A stretch of 64,000 nucleotides of DNA from Siphonodentalium dalli (taxonomy: Eukaryota > Mollusca > Scaphopoda > Gadilida > Siphonodentaliidae): positions 617,607-681,606 of the forward strand of contig CP136068.1 in NCBI GenBank assembly GCA_032622095.1, read 5' to 3'. This document shows positions 46,601-55,087 of this stretch, one piece after another. Every line of letters begins with the position of its first letter. Within the stretch, counting starts at the first letter, position 1. A program made the position numbers and the translations under genes. The notes below the pieces were generated by a model. That model worked only from the letters and a program-made list of their open reading frames with translations, was not told the DNA's origin and did not search any database.

Positions 46601-48975
46601 GTATGTGGTGGGGATACCTATAGATGTATGTGGTGGGGATACCTATATATGTATGTGGTGAGGATACCTATAGATGTATGTGGTGAGGATACCTATAGAT
46701 GTGTGTGGCGGGGATACCTATATATGTGTGTGGTGGGGATACCTATATATGTGTGTGGTGGGGATACCTATAGATGTATGTGGTGGGGATACCTATATAT
46801 ATATGTGGTGTGGATACCTATATATGTATGTGGTGAGGATACCTATATATGTAGGTGGTGGGGATACCTATATATGTATGTGGTGAGGATACCTATAGAT
46901 GTATGTGGTGAGGATACATATAGTTGTGTGTGGTGGTGATACCTATATATGTATGTGGTGGGGATACCTATAGATGTATGTGGTGGGGATACCTATATAT
47001 GTATGTGGTGGGGATACCTATATATGTATGTGGTGGGGATACCTATATATGTATCTGGTGTGGATACCTATAGATGTATGTGGTGAGGATACCTATGTAT
47101 GTATGTGTTGGGGATACCTATATATGTGTGTGGTGGTGATAGCTATATATGTGTGTGGTGGGGATACCTATATATGTATGTGGTGGTGAGACCTATATAT
47201 GTGTGTGGTGGTGATACCTATAGATGTATGTGGTGGGGATACCTATATATGTGTGTGGTGGTGATACCTATATAAGTGTGTGGTGGGGATACCTATATAT
47301 GTATGTGGTGGGGAGACCTATATATGTATGTGGTGGGGATACCTATATGTATGTGGTGGTGATACCTATATATGTATGTGATGGGAATACCTATAGATGT
47401 GTGTGGTGAGGAGACCTATTTATGCATGTGGTGGGGATACATATGGATGTGTGTGGTGAGGAGACCTATATATGTATGTGGTGGTGATACCTATATATGT
47501 GTGTGGTGGGGATACCTATATATGTATGTGGCGAGGATACCTATATATGTTTGTGGTGGGGATACCTATATATGTATGTGGTGGGGATTCCTATAGATGT
47601 ATGTGTTGGCTATACCTGTAGATGTATGTGGTGGGGATACCTATATATGTGTGTGGTGGTGATACCTATATATGTGTGTGGTGCGGATACCTATATATGT
47701 ATGTGGTGGTGAGACCTATATATGTGTGTGGTGGTGATACCTTTAGATGTATGTGGTGGGGATACCTATATATGTGTGTGGTGGTGAAACCTATATATGT
47801 GTGTGGTGGTGATACCTATATATGTATGTGGTGGGGAGACCTATATATGTATGTGGTGGGGATACCTATATGTATGTGGTGGTGATACATATATATGTAT
47901 GTCATGGGAATACCTATAGATGTGTGTGGTGAGGAGACCTATATATGTATGTGGTGGGGATACCTATATGTGTGTGGTGGTGATACCTAAATATGTATGT
48001 GGTGGGGATACATATAGATGTGTGTAGTGAGGAGACCTTTATATGTATGTGGTGGGGATACCTATATATGTGTGTTGTGGGGATACCTATATATGTATGT
48101 GGTGGTGATACCTATATATGTATGTGGTGGTGAGACCTATAGATGTATGTGGTGGGGATAGCTATATATGTATGTGGTGGTGATACCTATATATGTATGT
48201 GGTGGTGAGACCTATAGATGTATGTGGTGGGGATACCAATATATGTATGTGGTGGTGATACCTAGATATGTATGTGGTGGTGAGACCTATAGATGTATGT
48301 GGTGGGGATACCTATATATGTGTGTGGTGGGGATACCTATATATGTGTGTGGTGGGGATACCTATATATGTGTGTGGTGAGGAGACCTATATATGTATGT
48401 GGTGGGGATACCTATATATGTATGTGGTGGGGATACCTATAGATGTATGTGGTGGGGATACCTATATATGTATGTGGTGAGGATACCTATAGATGTATGT
48501 GGTGAGGATACCTATAGATGTGTGTGGCGGGGATACCTATATATGTGTGTGGTGGGGATACCTATATATGTGTGTGGTGGGGATACCTATAGATGTATGT
48601 GGTGGGGATACCTATATATATATGTGGTGAGGATACCTATATATGTAGGTGGTGGGGATACCTATATATGTATGTGGTGAGGATACCTATAGATGTATGT
48701 GGTGAGGATACATATAGTTGTGTGTGGTGGTGATACCTATATATGTATGTGGTGGGGATACCTATAGATGTATGTGGTGGGGATACCTATATATGTATGT
48801 GGTGGGGATACCTATATATGTATGTGGTGGGGATACCTATATATGTATCTGGTGTGGATACCTATAGATGTATGTGGTGAGGATACCTATGTATGTATGT
48901 GGTGGGGATACCTATATATGTATGTGGTGAGGATACCTATAGATGTATGTGGTGAGGATACCTATATATGTGTGT

Positions 48976-49149
48976 GGAGGCACTGCAATACCGGGCCAAC
49001 CCGTGGCGAGGTTAGAGCAAGCTCTAGGCCACTCGCCTACAGTCAAAAATCAGTTTAATATCGAAGTCCCCATTTGGGGACGTATCAGATATTAAGCTGA
49101 TAAGAACAGATACTACACTTTGATCTTAGCCAAAAGGCCGAGAAGCGAT
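48976..49149 (-). ncRNA. U2: U2 spliceosomal snRNA, 3'-truncated copy 1 (probable pseudogene)
   Basis: Read on the minus strand this starts ATCGCTTCTCGGCCTTTTGG, the conserved 5' end of U2 snRNA, at 49,149. The branch-site recognition element GUAGUA lies at 49,116-49,111. Stem-loop IIb is a perfect GUCCCC/GGGGAC hairpin, and the Sm site AUUUUUG is at 49,050-49,044. Stem-loop III pairs well (GGCGAG with CUCGCC, AGAGC with GCUCU). The stem-loop IV loop UAUUGCAG is present, but sequence stops at GCCUCC and runs into minisatellite. The 3' arm of stem IV, about 15 nt of the usual length near 190, is missing. Known role of the family: U2 pairs with the intron branch site in the spliceosome. Without the closed stem IV, which binds U2A'/U2B'', this copy is probably not functional. 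The region between IIb and the Sm site (UUCGAUAUUAAACUG) departs from the vertebrate form. Confidence 0.9.
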
Positions 49150-49187
49150 GCCAATTTTTCGCGAAAAAAAATCGGGCCATTCAGCCT
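49150..49187 (-). other. Non-satellite 5' flank of U2 copy 1
   Basis: About 38 bp directly upstream of U2 nucleotide 1 on the minus strand that match neither satellite. They include a run of eight T's (on the minus strand) and CGCGAAAAATTGG. Carrying upstream genomic sequence suggests capture of a DNA fragment from a U2 gene rather than simple reverse transcription of U2 RNA. The usual position of an snRNA proximal sequence element, roughly 50-60 bp upstream, falls in minisatellite, and I see no promoter element. Confidence 0.6.
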
Positions 49188-51697
49188 GTGATACCTATAA
49201 ATGTATGTGGTGGGGATACATATATATGTATGTGGTGGGATACCTATAGATGTATGTGGTGGGGATACCTATAGATGTGTGTTGGTGATACCTATATATG
49301 TATGTGGTGGGGATGCCTATATATGTGTGTGGTGGTGATACCTATATATGTATGTGGTGGGGATACCTATAGATGTGTGGTGGTGACACCTATATATGTA
49401 TGTGGTGGGGATGCCTATATATGTGTGTGGTGGTGATACCTATATATGTGTGTGGTGGTGATACCTATATATGTGTGCGGCGGGGATACCTATATATGTG
49501 TGTGGTGGGGATACCTATATATGTGTGTGGTGGGGATACCTATATATGTATGTGGTGGTGATACCTATATAAGTATGTGGTGGTGATACCTATATATGTG
49601 TGTGGTGGTGATACCTATCTATGTGTGTGGCGGGGATACCTATATATGTATGTGGTGGGGATACCTATATATGTGTGTGGTGGGGATACCTATATATGTA
49701 TGTGGCGGGGATACCTATATATGTTTGTGGTGGGGATACCTATATATGTATGTGGTGGGGATTCCTATAGATGTATGTGGTGGTGATACCTATAGATGTA
49801 TGTGTTGGGGATACCTATATATGTGTGTGGTGGTGATAGCTATATATGTGTGTGGTGGGGATACCTATATATGTATGTGGTGGTGAGACCTATATATGTG
49901 TGTGGTGGTGATACCTATAGATGTATGTGGTGGGGATACCTATATATGTGTGTGGTGGTGATACCTATATAAGTGTGTGGTGGGGATACCTATATATGTA
50001 TGTGGTGGGGAGACCTATATATGTATGTGGTGGGGATACCTATATGTATGTGGTGGTGATACCTATATATGTATGTGATGGGAATACCTATAGATGTGTG
50101 TGGTGAGGAGACCTATTTATGCATGTGGTGGGGATACATATGGATGTGTGTGGTGAGGAGACCTATATATGTATGTGGTGGTGATACCTATATATGTGTG
50201 TGGTGGGGATACCTATATATGTATGTGGCGAGGATACCTATATATGTTTGTGGTGGGGATACCTATATATGTATGTGGTGGGGATTCCTATAGATGTATG
50301 TGTTGGTTATACCTGTAGATGTATGTGGTGGGGATACCTATATATGTGTGTGGTGGTGATACCTATATATGTGTGTGGTGCGGATACCTATATATGTATG
50401 TGGTGGTGAGACCTATATATGTGTGTGGTGGTGATAACTTTAGATGTATGTGGTGGGGATACCTATATATGTGTGTGGTGGTGAAACCTATATATGTGTG
50501 TGGTGGTGATACCTATATATGTATGTGGTGGGGAGACCTATATATGTATGTGGTGGGGATACCTATATGTATGTGGTGGTGATACATATATATGTATGTC
50601 ATGGGAATACCTATAGATGTGTGTGGTGAGGAGACCTATATATGTATGTGGTGGGGATACCTATATGTGTGTGGTGGTGATACCTAAATATGTATGTGGT
50701 GGGGATACATATAGATGTGTGTAGTGAGGAGACCTTTATATGTATGTGGTGGGGATACCTATATATGTGTGTTGTGGGGATACCTATATATGTATGTGGT
50801 GGTGATACCTATATATGTATGTGGTGGTGAGACCTATAGATGTATGTGGTGGGGATAGCTATATATGTATGTGGTGGTGATACCTATATATGTATGTGGT
50901 GGTGAGACCTATAGATGTATGTGGTGGGGATACCAATATATGTATGTGGTGGTGATACCTAGATATGTATGTGGTGGTGAGACCTATAGATGTATGTGGT
51001 GGGGATACCTATATATGTGTGTGGTGGGGATACCTATATATGTGTGTGGTGGGGATACCTATATATGTGTGTGGTGAGGAGACCTATATATGTATGTGGT
51101 GGGGATACCTATATATGTATGTGGTGGGGATACCTATAGATGTATGTGGTGGGGATACCTATATATGTATGTGGTGAGGATACCTATAGATGTATGTGGT
51201 GAGGATACCTATAGATGTGTGTGGCGGGGATACCTATATATGTGTGTGGTGGGGATACCTATATATGTGTGTGGTGGGGATACCTATAGATGTATGTGGT
51301 GGGGATACCTATATATATATGTGGTGTGGATACCTATATATGTATGTGGTGAGGATACCTATATATGTAGGTGGTGGGGATACCTATATATGTATGTGGT
51401 GAGGATACCTATAGATGTATGTGGTGAGGATACATATAGTTGTGTGTGGTGGTGATACCTATATATGTATGTGGTGGGGATACCTATAGATGTATGTGGT
51501 GGGGATACCTATATATGTATGTGGTGGGGATACCTATATATGTATGTGGTGGGGATACCTATATATGTATCTGGTGTGGATACCTATAGATGTATGTGGT
51601 GAGGATACCTATGTATGTATGTGGTGGGGATACCTATATATGTATGTGGTGAGGATACCTATAGATGTATGTGGTGAGGATACCTATATATGTGTGT
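49188..51697 (+). repeat. 25-bp minisatellite array between the two U2 cassettes
   Basis: Same 25-bp family and orientation as the main block. It resumes directly after the first U2 cassette and ends at the second. Most of this segment is a near copy of satellite to its left (offset about 2,697 bp left of the cassettes, 2,722 bp around and just right of them). The array, cassette and flanking monomers were therefore duplicated as one unit. Confidence 0.96.
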
Positions 51698-51871
51698 GGA
51701 GGCACTGCAATACCGGGCCAACCCGTGGCGAGGTTAGAGCAAGCTCTAGGCCACTCGCCTACAGTCAAAAATCAGTTTAATATCGAAGTCCCCATTTGGG
51801 GACGTATCAGATATTAAGCTGATAAGAACAGATACTACACTTTGATCTTAGCCAAAAGGCCGAGAAGCGAT
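51698..51871 (-). ncRNA. U2: U2 spliceosomal snRNA, 3'-truncated copy 2 (probable pseudogene)
   Basis: Base-for-base the same as the copy 2,722 bp to the left, as far as I can read it, including the same truncation after GCCUCC and the same satellite junction. The 5' end is at 51,871, the GUAGUA element at 51,838-51,833 and the Sm site at 51,772-51,766. The identical break shows that it arose by duplication of satellite plus cassette, not by a second insertion. Loss of the 3' arm of stem IV again suggests a non-functional copy, although the first 150 nt show no visible decay. Confidence 0.9.
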
Positions 51872-51909
51872 GCCAATTTTTCGCGAAAAAAAATCGGGCC
51901 ATTCAGCCT
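51872..51909 (-). other. Non-satellite 5' flank of U2 copy 2
   Basis: Identical to the flank of U2 copy 1. Together with the U2 part it makes a 212-bp cassette bounded on both sides by the 25-bp minisatellite. No target-site duplication can be recognised because both sides are the same repeat. Confidence 0.6.
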
Positions 51910-53779
51910 GTGATACCTATAAATGTATGTGGTGGGGATACATATATATGTATGTGGTGGGATACCTATAGATGTATGTGGTGGGGATACCTATAGATGT
52001 GTGTTGGTGATACCTATATATGTATGTGGTGGGGATGCCTATATATGTGTGTGGTGGTGATACCTATATATGTATGTGGTGGGGATACCTATAGATGTGT
52101 GGTGGTGACACCTATATATGTATGTGGTGGGGATGCCTATATATGTGTGTGGTGGTGATACCTATATATGTGTGTGGTGGTGATACCTATATATGTGTGC
52201 GGCGGGGATACCTATATATGTGTGTGGTGGGGATACCTATATATGTGTGTGGTGGGGATACCTATATATGTATGTGGTGGTGATACCTATATAAGTATGT
52301 GGTGGTGATACCTATATATGTGTGTGGTGGTGATACCTATCTATGTGTGTGGTGGGGATACCTATATATGTGTGTGGTGGGGATACCTATAGATGTATGT
52401 GGTGGGGATACCTATATATGTATGTGGTGTTGATACCTATATATGTATGTGGTGGGGATACCTATATATGTATGTGGTGGGGATACCTATATATGTATGT
52501 GGTGGGGATACCTATAGATGTGTGTGGTGGGGATACCTATAGATGTCTGTGGTGGGGATACCTATAGATGTGTGTGGTGGGGAGACCTATAGATGTGTGT
52601 GGCGGGGATACCTATATATGTATGTGGTGGGGATACCTATATATGTGTGTGGTGGGGATACCTATATATGTATCTGGCGGGGATACCTATATATGTTTGT
52701 GGTGGGGATACCTATATATGTATGTGGTGTGGATTCCTATAGATGTATGTGGTGGTGATACCTATAGATGTATGTGTTGGGGATACCTATATATGTGTGT
52801 GGTGGTGATACCTATATATGTGTGTGGTGGGGATACCTATATATGTATGTGGTGGGGAGACCTATATATGTGTGTGGTGGTGATACCTATAGATGTATGT
52901 GGTGGGGATACCTATATATGTGTGTGGTGGTGATACCTATATAAGTGTGTGGTGGGGATACCTATATATGTATGTGGTGGGGAGACCTATATATGTATGT
53001 GCTGGGGATACCTATATGTATGTGGTGGTGATACCTATATATGTATGTGATGGGAATACCTATAGATGTGTGTGGTGAGGAGACCTATTTATGTATGTGG
53101 TGGGGATACTTATGGATGTGTGTTGTGAGGAGACCTATATATGTATGTGGTGGTGATACCTATAGATGTGTGTGGCGGGGATACCTATATATGTATGTGG
53201 CGGGAATACCTATATATGTGTGTGGTGGCGATACCTATATTTGTATGTGGCGGGGATACCTATATATGTTTGTGGTGGGGATACCTATATATGTATGTGG
53301 TGGGGATTCCTATAGATGTATTTGTTGGTGATACCTGTAGATGTATGTGGTGGGGATACCTATATATGTGTGTGGTGGTGATACCTATATATGTGTGTGG
53401 TGCGGATACCTATATATGTATGTGGTGGTGAGACCTATATATGTGTGTGGTGGTGATACCTATAGATGTATGTGGTGGGGATACCTATATATGTGTGTGG
53501 TGGTGATACCTATATATGTGTGTGGTGGGGATACCTATATATGTATGCGGTGGGGAGACCTATATATGTATGTGGTGGGGATACCTATATGTATGTGGTG
53601 GTGATACATATATATGTATGTGATGGGAATACCTATAGATGTGTGTGGTGAGGAGACCTATATATGTATGTGGTGGGGATACCTATATGTGTGTGGTGGT
53701 TATACCTAAATATGTATGTGGTGGGGATACATATAGATGTGTGTAGTGAGGAGACCTATATATGTATGTGGTGGGGGGG
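51910..53779 (+). repeat. 25-bp minisatellite array, right terminal block
   Basis: Final block of the same minisatellite. It ends abruptly in a run of seven G's at about 53,773-53,779, where the unit's GGTGGGG becomes GGTGGGGGGG and non-satellite sequence begins. Monomers right up to the edge are not visibly more diverged than internal ones, unlike the edge of the neighbouring 186-bp satellite. Confidence 0.96.
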
Positions 53780-53801
53780 ATGCAGATTTCGTCAGCCACG
53801 C

Positions 53802-53836
53802 GCGAACCGCGAACCGCGAACTGCGAATCGCGAACT
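53802..53836 (+). repeat. GCGAACC heptamer repeat, five copies
   Basis: Five consecutive 7-bp units: GCGAACC, GCGAACC, GCGAACT, GCGAATC, GCGAACT. CpG-rich in otherwise AT-rich surroundings. Confidence 0.85.
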
Positions 53837-53847
53837 TCGCGATTCGC
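53823..53847. other. Perfect 12-bp-arm palindrome
   Basis: Arms GCGAATCGCGAA (53,823-53,834) and TTCGCGATTCGC (53,836-53,847) are exact reverse complements separated by one C. It overlaps the end of the heptamer repeat and could extrude as a hairpin. It sits about 45 bp from the minisatellite edge. Confidence 0.85.
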
Positions 53848-53915
53848 GTTTCATACGTATATAAATACTGTACAAAGTCCCGATTTTCGCTAGTATAAAT
53901 ACGCATCCAATATAC

Positions 53916-54312
53916 TTCAATTAAAACCTTTATGGCTGTTAACCCATTTATGACAGTACCGAATTATAGAGAATATTAATAATAATAATAAATATAGACG
54001 GACTGTGACCAATAATGACAACATTCCCACTTTAATGTACATGTATGGCATACAGAGAACCAGCAACAACCCAGTTACTAGAAAAGAACAGTCCGCCGTC
54101 GATAAGTCAACAAAACGAAATATCAGGACTGTTAACCCATGCCTGCTGCATGGTGCCGAATTTGAGATTAAATATTGACTAAAATCACAAGGACTGTGAC
54201 CCAAAGGGACAATATCCAGACCTTATAGTGTATGGCATTATTAGAACCAGCAGACATCATGTAACGAGAAAAGAACCGACAGGCGACAAAATTAAATCTT
54301 ACAGACTCTTAA
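53916..54312 (+). repeat. Diverged edge monomers of the 186-bp satellite
   Basis: The tail of one monomer (ATTAAAACCTTTATGG, matching the usual ATTAAATCTTACGG) is followed by a monomer at 53,939-54,131 (193 bp) and another at 54,132-54,308 (177 bp), each beginning TTAACCCAT. They keep recognisable blocks such as CGAATT, GACTGTGACC, GTATGGCAT, GAACCAGCA and CCGTCGATAA, but carry many substitutions and an (AAT)n expansion near 53,974-53,992. Degraded monomers at the end of an otherwise homogeneous array are typical of satellite borders. Confidence 0.85.
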
Positions 54313-54327
54313 CTCATTCAGTGCCGG
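54313..54327 (+). repeat. Left terminal inverted repeat of the piggyBac-like element
   Basis: CTCATTCAGTGCCGG directly follows the left TTAA. The first 10 bases are the exact reverse complement of the right end, with differences at positions 11 and 14. Confidence 0.85.
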
Positions 54328-54346
54328 CGACGTGATAACACGTCGC
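54327..54346. other. Subterminal hairpin near the left end of the element
   Basis: Arms GCGACGTG and CACGTCGC are perfect 8-bp complements around an ATAA loop, starting at the inner edge of the left terminal repeat. No equivalent is visible at the right end. Subterminal palindromes are known transposase-binding or structural features in some DNA transposons; a role here is inference. Confidence 0.75.
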
Positions 54347-54360
54347 GCCATCTCATTTAA

Positions 54361-54672
54361 ATACATGGTCTGGTGGGCGAAAAAGATAGTGATTTCAATC
54401 CTGGTGCTTCCGTTTTAAACACTGCGACCTACACGTCATATTTTGGGACCTGTTATGGGTGGGGGTATGCTTATACGCGTAAATTAATCGTGTACATAGT
54501 GGTGTAGCCGGGGATTTCTCCGATAAACTGTCGTATCTGGCAGCCCCGCACATTGAGGCGTTTAGGAGCTAGATCCGTCTGAATAAAGGTGGTGAAAATT
54601 GATGTGATTTGTGGGCGTGGCTTGTAGGGTTCAACATTGGAGGTCAGCGCATACAGCGTACATATCTGTTAA
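54361..54672. other. Internal non-coding part of the piggyBac-like element
   Basis: About 310 bp between the left subterminal hairpin and the transposase-like remnant. I see no convincing reading frame, RNA gene or satellite. It probably corresponds to the 5' non-coding region of the parent transposon. Confidence 0.5.
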
Positions 54673-54906
54673 TTGGAAACCGATTTTGACGGCGTAAAAG
54701 GTGATTACAGTCAAGTCATGCATGCCCTGGTCCATTGTACACTTGGATTGACGCTAAACGACCGAGGAACGCTGATTCGGGCAACTTGCACTTTATGTCA
54801 ATCAAAGTCTGTACCTAACGAGGTTCGCCAAATCGCAATGCAAATATACTATAGAAAAAACTGTCAACTGATTGCTCTTACATGTTATAAGATATCTCAC
54901 TGGTAG
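54673..54906 (+). pseudogene. Degraded C-terminal remnant of a piggyBac-type transposase
   Basis: A 77-codon frame, opened by TTG rather than ATG (the first ATG is codon 16), ends at a TAG about 180 bp before the element's right end. Residues 39-42 read CTLC, followed by QSKSVPNEVRQ, a Cys at 64, and CYKISHW at 71-77 just before the stop. piggyBac transposases commonly end in a cysteine-rich zinc finger of the form C-x2-C...C...C-F/Y...H close to the stop. The order, spacing and position near the 3' end of the element fit a decayed version, with several expected cysteines missing. The DDD catalytic domain is absent. Assignment rests on the motif pattern plus the host element; the frame alone would not be convincing. 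Confidence 0.5.
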
Positions 54907-55072
54907 TTATGGGCTCGTCGGTGCACTTTATTAGATGGAATTGTCACATGCTTCCTCCGATGACCCAACATATGTCATTGACGCAGCAGCTCCACGTGCC
55001 AAAACGAAAAGAAAATACACCACAAAGCTGACAAGAAACCTGACACGCAATTATCGGTTATCTTCAGGCAAC
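54907..55072. other. 3' non-coding part of the piggyBac-like element
   Basis: Sequence between the remnant stop codon and the right terminal repeat. A 65-codon frame beginning at 54,935 runs through the right terminal repeat into satellite, so it is unlikely to be a real gene. Its early residues are Lys/Arg/Thr-rich, with no domain I recognise. Confidence 0.5.
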
Positions 55073-55087
55073 CTGGAACTGAATGAG
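55073..55087 (-). repeat. Right terminal inverted repeat of the piggyBac-like element
   Basis: The + strand reads CTGGAACTGAATGAG just before the right TTAA; its complement begins CTCATTCAGTTCCAG. It pairs with the left end over about 13 of 15 positions. Confidence 0.85.

Larger units (their letters stand above)
1..48975 (+). repeat. 25-bp GT-rich minisatellite array, main block
   Basis: Continuous head-to-tail copies of a 25-bp unit, TATATATGTATGTGGTGGGG plus ATACC, about 1,950 copies in this block. Recurrent variants are TATAGATG for TATATATG, GTGTGTGG for GTATGTGG, GGTGAT for GGGGAT, GTGAGGAT, and GGCGGGGAT. Some units are 22-23 or 27 bp. The canonical unit is 40% GC with 8 G to 2 C on this strand, so strand asymmetry is strong. 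Each unit holds a 14-bp run of perfect pyrimidine-purine alternation and a GGTGGGG run. The + strand canonical unit has no stop codon in any frame; stops come only from the TATAGATG, GGTGAT and GTGAGG variants. The minus strand has a built-in TAG once per unit. The long + strand frames are therefore a by-product of the repeat, not genes. The left edge is open: the array starts before the window. Confidence 0.97.
47105..49628 (+). repeat. U2-bearing 2.5-kb higher-order unit, copy 1
   Basis: This unit contains satellite, the first U2 cassette and about 440 bp of satellite to its right. It matches copy 2 with offset 2,697 bp at its left and 2,722 bp around the cassette; the 25-bp step is one monomer missing near 48,620 in this copy. 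A shorter relative without a cassette begins near 45,290 (offset 1,819 bp) and another begins near 52,775. Confidence 0.75.
49802..52350 (+). repeat. U2-bearing 2.5-kb higher-order unit, copy 2
   Basis: Tandem copy of the preceding unit, including an identical U2 cassette. Similarity to copy 1 ends near 52,342, where the monomer reads GTGTGTGGTGGGG instead of GTGTGTGGCGGGG at 49,620. The cassette was therefore inside the satellite before this duplication. Confidence 0.75.
53780..53915. other. Non-satellite junction between the two satellite arrays
   Basis: About 135 bp that belong to neither satellite. It holds the heptamer repeat and palindrome listed separately, then AT-rich sequence with two similar TATAAATAC stretches (about 53,860 and 53,893). 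A 66-codon frame crosses it on each strand, but both start in or run into minisatellite and have no recognisable protein content. I see no gene. Confidence 0.7.
54313..55087 (+). mobile_element. Non-autonomous piggyBac-like DNA transposon
   Basis: A 775-bp insertion bounded by TTAA on both sides (54,309-54,312 and 55,088-55,091). Its left end, CTCATTCAGTGCCGG, and the reverse complement of its right end, CTCATTCAGTTCCAGG, share the first 10 bases and most of the next five. It sits exactly in the TTAA of a 186-bp monomer: left flank GGACTC... left of the site ends in GACTC and right flank starts CCCATGCC, which together rebuild the intact neighbouring form GACTCTTAACCCATG. TTAA target duplication and such termini are the hallmark of the piggyBac superfamily. 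It is too short to encode a full transposase (usually about 550-600 residues). A degraded C-terminal fragment lies inside in the + orientation, so the element is probably an internal-deletion derivative. Confidence 0.85.

Noticed and set aside
48768-49058. 96-codon frame with a unique C-terminal end
   Set aside because: The unusual end is satellite reading antisense through the U2 snRNA sequence; the same happens at 51,490-51,780.
49100-49250. Promoter for the U2 copies
   Set aside because: Only 38 bp of upstream flank is non-satellite. I see no proximal sequence element, and TATA-like strings upstream are part of the minisatellite.
1-53779. CRISPR-like array because of regular short repeats
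   Set aside because: There are no unique spacers; units are contiguous and the U2 sequence and satellites mark this as eukaryotic.
1-53779. Telomeric repeat because of the GT-rich strand
   Set aside because: The unit is 25 bp and contains no TTAGGG-like or other known short telomeric motif. The GGGG is flanked by unrelated AT-rich sequence.
53706-54204. Minus-strand frames of 66 and 95 codons across the junction
   Set aside because: They cover the palindrome, minisatellite edge and diverged 186-bp monomers, with no recognisable protein features.
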